From contig WOAB01000093.1 of NCBI GenBank assembly GCA_027886185.1, positions 1,550,001-1,614,000 on the forward strand: DNA of 64,000 bases, written 5' to 3'. Shown in pieces: positions 12,185 to 22,635 of the stretch; the first letter of the stretch is position 1, and each line of letters opens with the position of its first letter. Position numbers and translations under genes: made by a program. The notes below the pieces were generated by a model that did not search any database, had not been told where the DNA came from, and saw only the letters and a program-made list of their open reading frames with translations. The DNA comes from Rheum nobile (taxonomy: Eukaryota; Streptophyta; Magnoliopsida; Caryophyllales; Polygonaceae).

Positions 12185-12912
12185 GTGACTATTTGTTCTC
12201 CAATTCATTGACACTTTATAAGGAATTCTTACTCGTTAATTAGATCATCCCCACGTTTAATTGGGACTTTAGACCGGAGTAGTGCAGTCTGGGGCTATGG
12301 CTAAATCACCACCATGAACAAGATGATACTATCTTGCATCAAATCACAGTGTATATGACACGCGCAAAGCCGCAAACACTTCACTTATAGGTGATTTCAA
12401 AGCCTCCTCATGTCTCCTTTTACTAGGTCAAGCTCGTTAGCCCAAGCCAGTTTACCTAATACGTGACTATTTCCAGCTGGGTCACAACCCCGGAATTCCC
12501 AAGGTGTGTTCCTCATCATAAAAAAAAAAGAACCTTGTAATTGTAAGTTCATACATTCAGTTTAGAAAATTATTTGTCAGTTTGTGAATAATAAGGTGTT
12601 ATGATTTGGTTCTCATTTTGCAATTTATCATCAGACTAGCTGAGTAAGTCAGTGGCTGCCAGTTACAGTTTCATGTTACAAGGACAAAAAAAAACAAGCA
12701 TGTTAGAAAGCATTCACCAATCACAATCTCAAATACTTTCTTCAAATGCCTACACAAAACACCCTACTGTAGTAGTAACCACACCAGAATAATGAGGAAA
12801 ACAGCAACATTGGTTGGTATAATCTACAGTAATCTTATAACTATAATACTAATACAAGACTACTGCATAACATTTTTTGGGACTATATATAAAGCTTAAG
12901 AGTTTGAAAATT
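12185..12912. other. Intergenic region downstream of the gar2-like gene
   Basis: No gene or complete repeat recognised. The right part (about 12700-12912) probably includes the 3' untranslated region of the minus-strand gene that ends at 12913. Confidence 0.5.
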
Positions 12913-14482
12913 TCAGAATTTACAGCAGCTGAAGGCATGAACCCATCCTCGGTGCTTCTTCATATGTCTCTGGCCAGTTTTTCCTATCCTCACTGGGCTA
13001 CTACTCCACTCTGTCTGCAATCTGTACATATAACACAAGTCATGTCATCAATCAACATGTTTTTAGAACAAGAATGGTGAGAAGAGACAGGATTTCGGTA
13101 GAGATGATTACACCGGGAATGCAAAGGAGCGAGTGCTAGCAGTACCGGCACTGCTTTCTGAACGCAGAGAGACGCTGCCTGAATACGTTAGTGGCTCCGA
13201 GAAGGCTATCAATGAGGGTAGAGGAACAGGCATCCCAGAGGAAAAGCTCGTCTCCCCGTGAACCCTGTCTTCTAATCTAGCTAGTAGTATTGAACTGCTA
13301 GGGATCATCTCTTGTTGTTTTTCTTCTTGTCTTGTCATAGTTTGTGCAGAAGGTGGTTTTGAGGGTTCAGCCTTTTCTGGCTCATCCTCTTGGTTTTCGG
13401 GTTTGGGGTTTGTTGAAGAGCCGAAATCAAAAGTAATGCTTCTGGACTCCACCTTGCTGTTGTACGCCAGCTTGTTCGAGTCGTGGGTATCACCTGATTC
13501 TTGCATTGCTGCATCACCTGAGGAGTTGGCCAAAGATTCTTCCTTGTTTGGAATCTGTAAATCGCAACCGGCTTGTCCATTTTAGATAGATTTTAATACA
13601 ATAACTTGGGAGAAAAATGAACAATGTGTACCTCTTCAGTTAAAAGTTGAGATTGTGATTGTGTTGTAGCTGACTCATCTTCGCCTTGGGAGGTTTCATG
13701 TCCTTTTTTCTCCTGTGCAACATCTTCATCATTTACGCCATAAGGACTCGTGTTTCTTTCCTTTTCGGTTGTAGGATGATGATCCTCCACATCAGCAACC
13801 AAACCACCTTTTGCAGTTTCAGCTACTGGGCAAACTCTATCTTCTACATCAAGTATCAGCTCAGTGGTCTTGAGTAAATCGTCGTCTCCAAATTCATGAA
13901 GCAGATACTGTCCAGTAAGCGCTTCTTCGTTCAGTTCATCCGGGTTCACTGGATGGTCACTGCTGTATAAAGCAGCAGCCTTGTTCCATTCATCATCTAA
14001 TGTAGATTTTGGGGCTTCAACAACACCAAGTTGATTGTTGTTTTCTTCAACTTTCCTATCAACATTGGTTTTGTCGCTTTGAACCCATAACTTGTCGTCT
14101 GCAGGAACTCCCACATCTACGCCAATGTCCTTAATGTTACTCTCCTTATAACAGATAACAAACTCGGGTAATTCGCATTCTGTCACATTCTTGTCGCTAT
14201 AGGCCTTACTTACATCTGAATTAGCATCAAATGCATGATCATCAGTTGCAGGTTGAACAAGAACATCTTCCTCCCACAAGAAATCGCCGTTGTCCATGTG
14301 GAAGATTACTGTGTCTGAACTCTTGTCAAATGCTTTCAGATCAAAACCATTCAAATTCTCCTTGACATTGACATACATGTTCTCTGACTTCAAACCCGGG
14401 GAGTCCAATGCATCGTCGTCTGAATCAAAAGGGTTATAAGACTTGCGGGGCGGGCTTGGATGGAGATTCCCTGGATCATTTT
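12913..14482 (-). CDS. 18S pre-ribosomal assembly protein gar2-like protein (function unknown)
   Basis: Three coding exons are resolved on the minus strand: 14482-13632, 13554-13112 and 13021-12913, with GT-AG introns of 77 and 90 bp. The last donor must be the second GT of GTGT at 13111; this joins the frame into FAFPVLQTEWSSSPVR and a basic, Cys-containing C-terminus ending HAFSCCKF. That tail is typical of plant proteins annotated as gar2-related (Arabidopsis AT2G03810, from memory). The rest is acidic, Ser-rich and probably disordered, with an SITFDFGSS motif in the second exon. The annotation name comes from low-complexity similarity and does not prove a ribosome role. The first in-frame ATG is at 14378 (432 residues), yet the 35 codons before it are open and look coding. 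The upstream exon near 14705 joins out of phase, so the true start is unresolved. Confidence 0.8.
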
Positions 14483-16400
14483 CTGCAAGCAAATTAATTC
14501 ATTTCATCTTGTCTGATATTTGATTTATGTAACAACAAAGGCTACTCTGCTCCCACTTTAAGCAATTCTTCAACTTTCTTTGAAACAAACATGAGGAAAC
14601 AACAAATCATGCACCTAACAACAAAAATCCCTATCATTTGATCTTGATATACTTTTTTAGTGCCAACTCTATAGCGCCGAGGTGAAAGAGAAAAATCACT
14701 TACCCAGCTTCATCTTTCATAGGATTGGCGCCCTCTGGAATCCTTATGCAGTTACCAGGAATGGCTAGCTCAAGCAAAATGTTTGCTGATTTATGTCCAA
14801 CCTACTAAAATGGATGAGAAAGCCTGCATTTTCCGGGAAGAAATTGACTACTTCAGAAAGCCCAGATAGGAGATGAATAATGATTGAAAGTTCTCAATGT
14901 TTTGGGCTTATGTAGTAGTTCTTACTATTAAGAACAGGGCAAGGAAATTTGTGAAATGGGATGTTGAGAAATTAAGATACATCATCAACTTTGCTAAATC
15001 AAGGAACTGAGTCGATTCAGATACCCCTACTTTCTTTCAACAATATGTCTATGAAGTAAATTATAATGAGAAAAAAAACCCTGTCAAACTTCAATGTGAA
15101 GATAAACTAGCTGGATTAGCTTAGAACACGTCTGCCATATTTCTGTATGAATGATCCTTTTAAGTCAAGAAAAGGGAAATTCAATAAACAAATGCACGCC
15201 TCATGCTTAGTGGGAGAGAATCATAGACAAATCATGGAAAGCTGTCCTACATGCTTTGACACAAAAAGAAGAAAGTATATATTGACCACAGGATTTACAG
15301 ATTTACTCTCTTCCAATCCTGGATGAACCATTGAAATAAAATTAAATAAATCAAAACTAAGTAAAAACCCTTATACATTCATCCATGAAATACATTGTGG
15401 AGGTGTTCATAAATCAGACAACACCAAAACAAGCATACAAAAAGGAATCCCACCAAAAACAAGAGAAGAGGCTTATAATAATAGCCCAACCTGGCCATCA
15501 TTGACAGGACATAGAAAGATGGAGAGCCTTTTATGCAAGGGATGGCCCCTTAGAGACCTTTTTTGCAGTCCAATTTTGTTTGACCATAAAATGATGTCCA
15601 CAAAGGACTAAGGAAGATATACAAATTTAGCTGGGAAGCTTTTCAAAATTCATATTAATATATACCAAGAATCAGAAGTAGAAGCCCACAAAAAGCTTGT
15701 CTTCTTTTTTTCAACAAACCTAAAAGTGGATTCCCTGCAACACCTTGTCAGAGTTGCTCTGATAATACTAACCATGGCTTTTTCTTTCCCCTTGCAATAT
15801 AATCCAAAACACCCATGAAATCTTCCACAAAAATATAAAAACGTCCTAGGCACTAAGTCAAACCGGTAGCACAAGATCTCAGCTACTCACCCAATACTCA
15901 GAACACCCAAATCAAAGGTAAATTTGAACTAGGCACAGAAGGACAAAAGCTAAATGGATTACAACCCAGAGAAAATAAGCTTCAAAAGAATCAGATTTCC
16001 TGAATAAATAGTAAATTACCCACCTTTTGATTGTTTCCCTTCTGATCAGCAATCAAAAGCAAAAACCAGCTTTTGCCCTTCCAGTTGCTGCCTATGGCGA
16101 CCAAACTGAAGAAACCCAAAACCTCAAATCCTACTACAAAAAAACAGACAATTACAATCCAATAAATAATCTTGGTATAAAAACCAGGTTTTATTGTCCA
16201 AAACAAAGGAGTTGGTTAGAGAGATAGGGGTCAAAAGAGGAAGAGAGGAATGGAACAAGAGGAGGCTTACCTGTGGAGAAGTCTCAGAAAAAGACAACCC
16301 ACGTTGGCTTCTGCCTTTTTGGAGACGCATTCTGAGAAGAAATAGAGAAATCAAAGACTGGGTTTGGTGTTTCTCAAGTCCCCTTTCATTCTCATTCTCT
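14483..16400 (-). other. 5' untranslated exons and introns of the gar2-like gene
   Basis: Three probable leader exons are seen on the minus strand. The first ends at 16271 (CTCCACAG, then GTAAGCC). The second runs from about 16136 (after a T-rich tract and TTTGTAG) to about 16024 (before GTGGGTAA). The third runs from about 14800 to 14709, with a GTAAGTGA donor. The third contains ATG-AAA-GAT-GAA, which after splicing gives a seven-codon frame ending in TGA, a possible upstream ORF. The rest, including about 1.2 kb at 14800-16020, is intronic and shows no coding signal. Confidence 0.5.
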
Positions 16401-17838
16401 ACATAATCTATTCATAATTATCCCTAAATCACTCAAAAGGTCAACTCTCCCTCTCTCTCCAACTTGAATACTTGTTTAATCTTAATTCAAATCTTGCTGT
16501 CCATGGTACAAGAAACCCAGCAAGGGTAACAAGGAGAGAAGAGAAATAGAAATTTGGCTACCTAAAGTAGAGAAAAGGTGATGTGGGTGCTGATAAATTT
16601 TGGGGTAGTTGAGAGTGCAATAAATAAGCTTTCACAAGTAGTGACTAGCACTAGCAGGCCTTTAGTATACAAATATCACCTTTCCATAGTAACAAACTTC
16701 AATAACGTCCAAAAATAAATCTCACTACATCAATCAACTCTACCTATAATTACTCCGTTTCATTGAACTGGGTAATTATGATTTCTCCAACGGCGTAAAA
16801 GAAGGGGTTGGAAACAATAAACATGGGAATTAGTGTTCAAATGTTCTGCATAACTCCAACTGGCACATTAAAATATTACACTACATCGGAGTAGTAAATT
16901 ATAAGTTAAGAATTGTGGTTTATATGCTGCTTCATCAATCCCAAGCAATCTGTATCTCTAGGGTTCTTGCAAATTTCTGGGATAAAAATCAGGTGGCGAC
17001 GGTGCCGTAGAATCGGGGCACCTGTAAAAAAGGTGGAAGAGGGAATAAATTAATTCAAGATTTCAAGCAATAAAGGGTTGTTAAAAAGTGATTGAATCAA
17101 GAAGAAGAAAAAGAAACAAGAAGAAAGTGATAGGGTCAACTCAGGTGGGAAGTGCTACTCTGTGTCTGCAGCGTAGGATTTATACGCTGCGCCTGCATTA
17201 TTATCTTCTTAATGTATTATGTTGTGTCAAGTCAACTAACCATGAATTTTGTTCAACAACCTTACTGTAGATGTTGTCTTTTCACGTACACGTGATTGGG
17301 GTAGCATAGCAACCTTTCAAATTTTAATGAAAAATATTCCGTTTCTATGTTTTAAAACCTAAAATTTGATAATGTTTTAAAATGGATTAGTTTTTTTCAA
17401 GTCTGTTTAAAAAGGGCATTGCAAGAATTGATACGGTTGGGTGAGGCATGGCTTTTCAGAGGGATAAGGGTTATTAGGTAAGAAGACTACGTGATATGAT
17501 AATGATAGGAAAGGCCATGTGTTAATGTACTCATGAACAAGCTCTAATCATGATTATTTAATTAACATAATCACAACGTAATCATGATAAAACTGATACA
17601 GGACATCTTAATTAAAACTCACTACCTTTATTACATGTATAAAAAGTGTGGTCAGAAATTGTATAGGGCTAAATCATGACCTAATCAACTAATAAAACAT
17701 GACCATAACTCCAAAAGAACCGAATTCAGGCTTTTTCATGAACTTGCTCTGTTGACTAAATTACATGATACTTTCTTGTCTCCAAGATTTTTTATGCTAG
17801 AGCTGTGAGCTTCTCGCTTGTTGGATGTTTACCGGAGA
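16401..17838. other. Intergenic region between gar2-like and GEK1 genes
   Basis: Holds the promoter of the minus-strand gar2-like gene at its left and the 3' region of GEK1 at its right. No ORF with recognisable content and no terminal repeats are seen. Confidence 0.55.
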
Positions 17839-20800
17839 TTAGTTGAAGTCTTTTGGTTTGCCGATTTTGATGTTTTGCTCATTCAAGTATGCCACAATCG
17901 CGTTCTTCTGCCAGCTTTTGAAACTCCTGCGAATGCATTGAGAAACTCTCTTAGGTTTCAAAATTTGCGCCTCTAAAAAACTGTTTATGAAAGCTAAGTC
18001 GCTAAATTCTACCAACATATGCCTCAGAATATCACCATATTAGGCTATATATTCAGATGTGTGATAGAAACTATGCTTACTTTTGATCAAGATGAGCCAT
18101 GATTTCACCTCCAGGAAAAGATGCTTTTGTGGCCTCATATGCAACTGTAATAGATTGCTTCCATGTTCCACCGACGTCTTCTGCATTAGGCGTGGCTTTT
18201 GACGAACCTGGGTCGTCCATTGGTAATGCATACCCAGAAAGCAGATGGCCTACCCAAATGTTATTTTTCCTGTAAACAATAGCAGTGTAAGTTTAAATAA
18301 AGAAAGTGATGACTGATTACTCATTTAGGTACAACAATCGTCGTCCAGCTAAGAGTAATTTCAAATATAGGGCTTCAAGAGAACTCCTGAAGTCTATGCA
18401 ATTTTAAGTCATCAAACATTTCAATACAGCATAGATATGCCATATATTGCAATTTGCAATAGAAACAAACCAACAAAGATGAAAGAGCTTCTTGCAATAA
18501 AAGCAGAGAAATCTTTAGCATTTAAAACCGTGAAACAGAAGCAGAAGAATAAGGTTCACACATTTCATTTCTTCATACTACACTTTAGAATGTAGGAAGA
18601 AAGCTTACCATATTATGTCCATATGCCGAGGTACATAGTGTCCACCTCCTATCCCAAGCAGAACCTTCCTCTTATCATTGTCCCTGGTTCAATCATAACA
18701 GACATGACAATTGGCCACTATGGTGGTGAACAATCCAAATAAGGGATGGATGCAATAGCAGATCAACTATTATACCAACGAGAAGAGCCTTTAATTAAGC
18801 TCAGGCAGGGACTCTATCTCTAAGCAAGAAAAAGATCGGTATCACCCACTTTTGTTTTAAATAAAATATGTACATAACAGTTGGAAAATTCCATGAAATT
18901 ATTTGTGACAAGACGAGGGTGAATACAATGACCAGGTTTTTATGCTATACTTTCACAATGGATATGAATGAATGTACCTGTTCCATTCACCCACAGGAAT
19001 ACCACCTCCAAGTCCAAGCCCTTGCCACACCAGCTGCAAGCAATACAAAGTGTTAAAATCCATAACTTACTGATCAAGTGACAGAACGAGTAATTGCTTG
19101 CCCAAGACCAATCGGGTGGAAAATCGCCTTGACAATCTACTAACATTTGCAATGATGTACACATGAGAGAATTATCTTAGTTTTTTGTTTTACTAAGAGT
19201 CTCAGGGGTACAAAGGATGTAAAACCACTATTTGCTGAATTACAAGCTTAGAGATGCAAACTCGACTGTTGGGAAAATTAATTTAGAAGGAGAATACACC
19301 TGAGCCATAACCAAGGCAGCATCTTCTCTTACCCAACATTCCATAGTACTACCTACATGATCAAAGAATTTGTATAAGACAAAACAGTACCAAGAGATCC
19401 AGAATTCTTCAGATTACAATATTTAGCTCAATCACAACAAAGCATGATACTCCAATCATTTACAGATCCCAGAAAATATTGCACAAAGAACTGACAACAT
19501 TACAGTTATGCAATGGCTAGAAAGAAGTCAGCAGTTTCCACCTATGAAAGTGAATTTATACCTTCTGAGGTCACTCTTCACTATCATTTACCATAATTCA
19601 TAAACGGTATACTGAACATTTAGACTCAAGCTTACACTAACTATCCAAAGTCTCCACTTCAAACATGGATTACTGCGGTGACCTGACCCCCTAATATTGA
19701 ATAATGTTCTTACATTTATCCTTTCCAAACAAAGCACAGTATAGTTGCAATAGATCAAGACAGCACTTACCGATCTCCAAGAACATAGTCGGTTTACTTG
19801 TAATAGGTCCATGATGAGTAGCCTCCATGGTAATCTACACAAAAGAAGATAAATTAGATTGTCTTTGAACAAGAACACATAGACCTAACATGTGATGTCA
19901 ACAATCACTCGAATCAGCACAACGACGCTTTCGCAATACAACATCAGCAGTACAAGAATCGATCACTCTTAATATTAATGCCCACCTCAAATTCAGGAAC
20001 TAAATTATGGGACTCAGCAATCTTCTTCAAGAGCTTGATCCAAGCTCCCATCCGAGGATCAGGAGGTGCAGCCCACCCTGGCCGCCCTCCTTGGGGAGGC
20101 ACCTCCCCTTCTTTCAAATGAGGTATCCCTGGTCCAAATATGTGAAATTAGACCGAAATCTACTTCAAAGGATTCAATTAAAGGAAGGAACTAAAGATTT
20201 CACTTTAAATATCATAAATTTTGTGCAATCTGTGACTAGAAGATTCAATTGAAAAACAAGGAAGAAATAAAACAAAGAGGAGAGAAGAAAAGAGATCAAA
20301 ACATCTCTATTAAACCCAATACAATGATATATGAAACTGTTCCTAGGTATTCTGAATTTCTAATGCACTAAAGAATAGCTAGCAGTACACTAGGCGAATC
20401 ACTTAGCAAATCCGGATTAAACTACTGCATTAACACCTGAGAATGCTGAATCAGTATTCAATTCCAATCACATGATTCACATCATCATCATTCATTACAT
20501 ACAAATCGATCAATCAATGTTTGAACAGAGATGGATTAATACACCGCAACAATCAAAAAAATTGGAAAAGCATACATAAATGAAGATGAATTACCAATGG
20601 GGTGAACAGTTAGGGCAGGGCGGTTGGAAACGGCAGTGTGTTTGCTAAGGAAGATGACATGATCAACCACATCATCGCCATTGGTGGCCTCTTCCCAGCG
20701 ACGATCAAGATCATCCTCTACCACAATACTCTGGTCGTGCTGCAGTAGCCTCACTCCTTGATTCACGAAACTCCTTATCCCCTACAAATTAAACTCAAAT

Positions 20801-20963
20801 TCAACAAACAAAGAGGCAAAATTCCGCATAGAAAGTGAAAAAAGAAAGAAGGGATCCGGACTTGGAATGACGGGCCGGGTTTCCAACCGGGCATCGCGAG
20901 AAGGGCGGTGGCGGGGCCGTTGGAAGCCGGGTCCGCCGTCGTGGACACCACTAACGACACCAT
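17839..20963 (-). CDS. GEK1: D-aminoacyl-tRNA deacylase (GEKO1/DTD2 family)
   Basis: Nine exons give a continuous 318-residue protein: 20963-20862, 20781-20595, 20128-19986, 19834-19771, 19352-19300, 19033-18978, 18683-18609, 18269-18081 and 17926-17839. All introns are GT-AG and all phases agree. The Arabidopsis protein has about 317 residues. The family hydrolyses D-amino acids from mischarged tRNAs and protects translation from acetaldehyde-type damage; the Arabidopsis mutant is ethanol-hypersensitive. Seen here: the N-terminus VVSTTADPASNGPA, RWEEAT (62-67), HTAVSNRPALTVHPIG (82-97), EATHHGP (148-154) and the metal-binding block GIGGGHYVPRH (212-222). The ATG at 20963 starts exactly at the conserved N-terminus, and no longer frame exists upstream. 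The gene appears intact. It lies 1.4 kb from the gar2-like gene in the same orientation. Confidence 0.96.
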
Positions 20964-21521
20964 CTCTTTTATGAATTGGGCGGCGATTCGTTTTTTGGTG
21001 AAATGGGCGGAGGAGTAAAAGGGTTTAAATAGGGGAAGATTGAAGCTTTCAAATCCAAGTTTGCCTCTTGAGATGGCAAATTGACATAGGTACATTACAT
21101 ACAAGAATCTGTTGGCGCTGCCTTTCCCACTGCCTAACAGTGAAGCTGCGGTGTCAAGAGGGCATAATTCAGAAGAAGGGTAAATATTCGTTTTAACCAG
21201 CTGATCACCCCTTATTTTTCGAAATTACAAAAAATCATCTTTTGTTTCTTACCCTTGCATTTAGCCGCCCCTTGTGTACTATCAATGAGTGGAAGCGGAA
21301 GAGTTTGCTTCAACTTTCACTCCTAATTTTACTTATCCTTGAGTGATAAGGGTAAGCAAAATTGCTTATACTCCCTCACTTCCATCTTATCAAATGAGCC
21401 CTATGTGTCAAGGTTCCGTGCAGCTTATATGTAGAAGTTCTGAAAATTTTTAGGAGAATTTTTCTGAAGTCTAAAGCGTTCATATGTGGTATGATCTTTG
21501 GTGAATTATGTTAGATATAGG
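20964..21521. other. 5' region of GEK1
   Basis: Includes the probable GEK1 leader (20964 to about 21110) and promoter, ending at the target site of element D (ATAGG, 21517-21521). D inserted within about 560 bp of the GEK1 start codon. No other feature is recognised. Confidence 0.5.
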
Positions 21522-22072
21522 TGATGGATCGCGCTATTCTTGAATAGCACTGAACGCGTAGAACGACCGCGTTCATTCTTCTGTGTCTCTCAACCGACAA
21601 ACGAGACCCTTGTTCAAGTCGTGCCCAGCCCTGGAATGATCGCGATGATTATTTGCATGTTGTGATGTCACTCGCCCAATGGAACGAAGCCACATCTCAA
21701 CCACCATTGGATGTCGCCTTACTCGCGCACGACATGTCGCTCCATGCAAGTCACCGTTGGTTGACACGTCTCTGCTCCTTGCCAGCAATCACAAGCAAGA
21801 CTCGAACACTATAAATAGGCTTGAAGCTTCATTTTTTAGAGACCTTTTGTCGGATCGCCCATTTTTTGGGAGAGAAAATGAGAGGTCTGTGTATGGTTCT
21901 CGTGTAAAGATTTGTTGAAATATAATCGCCATTAGAATCATTGCATTGATTATAAATAGTGTCTTTTTTACAAGTCTCTTGTCTATCGTTCGGAAGAACG
22001 CGTTCATTTTATGGGACAGTCTATGTCGCGGCAAATCTATATTTTAGCAGCTCAAATGCATGGGAACCATCA
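21522..22072 (+). repeat. Left (5') LTR of element D, 551 bp
   Basis: TGATGG...CCATCA ends with a TATA box TATAAATA at 21810-21817. It differs from the right LTR by scattered substitutions, mostly transitions, by eye a few percent, so the insertion is not very recent. Confidence 0.93.
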
Positions 22073-22073
22073 C

Positions 22074-22090
22074 TGGCGCCGACCGTGGGG
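22074..22090 (+). other. Primer-binding site of element D
   Basis: TGGCGCCGACCGTGGGG begins one base after the LTR end. This is the Tat-type PBS, partly complementary to the 3' end of tRNA-Asp. Confidence 0.85.
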
Positions 22091-22136
22091 ACGTGCCCTC
22101 ACATTAGGTCGACTAGACTATCACAGGTAAGCCGTC

Positions 22137-22489
22137 GCATTCTCCTTAACGGGTGAGATCCCCCAAGCTCGCTTGGGGCTGCCACCGCATTCTCCTTAAC
22201 GGGTGAGATCCCCCAAGCTCGTTTGGGGATGCCACCGCATTCTCCTTAACGGGTGAGATCCCCCAAGCAGTTCGCTTGGGGATGCCACCGCGTTCTCCTT
22301 AACGTGTGAGATCCTCCAAGCTCGCTTGGGGCTGCCACTGCGTTCTCCTTAACGGGTGAGATCCCCCAAGCTCGCTTGGGGCTGCCACCGCGTTCTTCTT
22401 AACGGGTGAGATCCCCCAAGCTCGCTTGGGGCTGCCACCGCATTCTTCTTAACGGGTGAGATCCTCCAAGCTCGCTTGGGGATGCCACC
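22137..22489 (+). repeat. Seven tandem 50-bp units, each with a perfect hairpin
   Basis: Unit starts are at 22137, 22187, 22237, 22290, 22340, 22390 and 22440; the third carries a 3-bp insertion. Each unit holds the palindrome CCCCAAGCTCGCTTGGGG or a near variant, preceded by TTAACGGGTGAGATC. The array lies right after the PBS, in the transcribed leader. Confidence 0.95.
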
Positions 22490-22635
22490 GCGCTCTTTTC
22501 GTTAAGGACTACCACTAAAGAAAATGTAGAAGTTCAAAAGGGTGCTTATCATTCATTTGCATATCATACTAATTGTTTCGTGCAATAACATACAGGAGGA
22601 AAAATTGAAGAAAGTCTACAAGTAGCCGGTGGAAA

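Noticed and set aside
22137..22489. CRISPR-like array of regular repeats
   Set aside because: The units are contiguous tandem copies without unique spacers, inside a plant retrotransposon leader.
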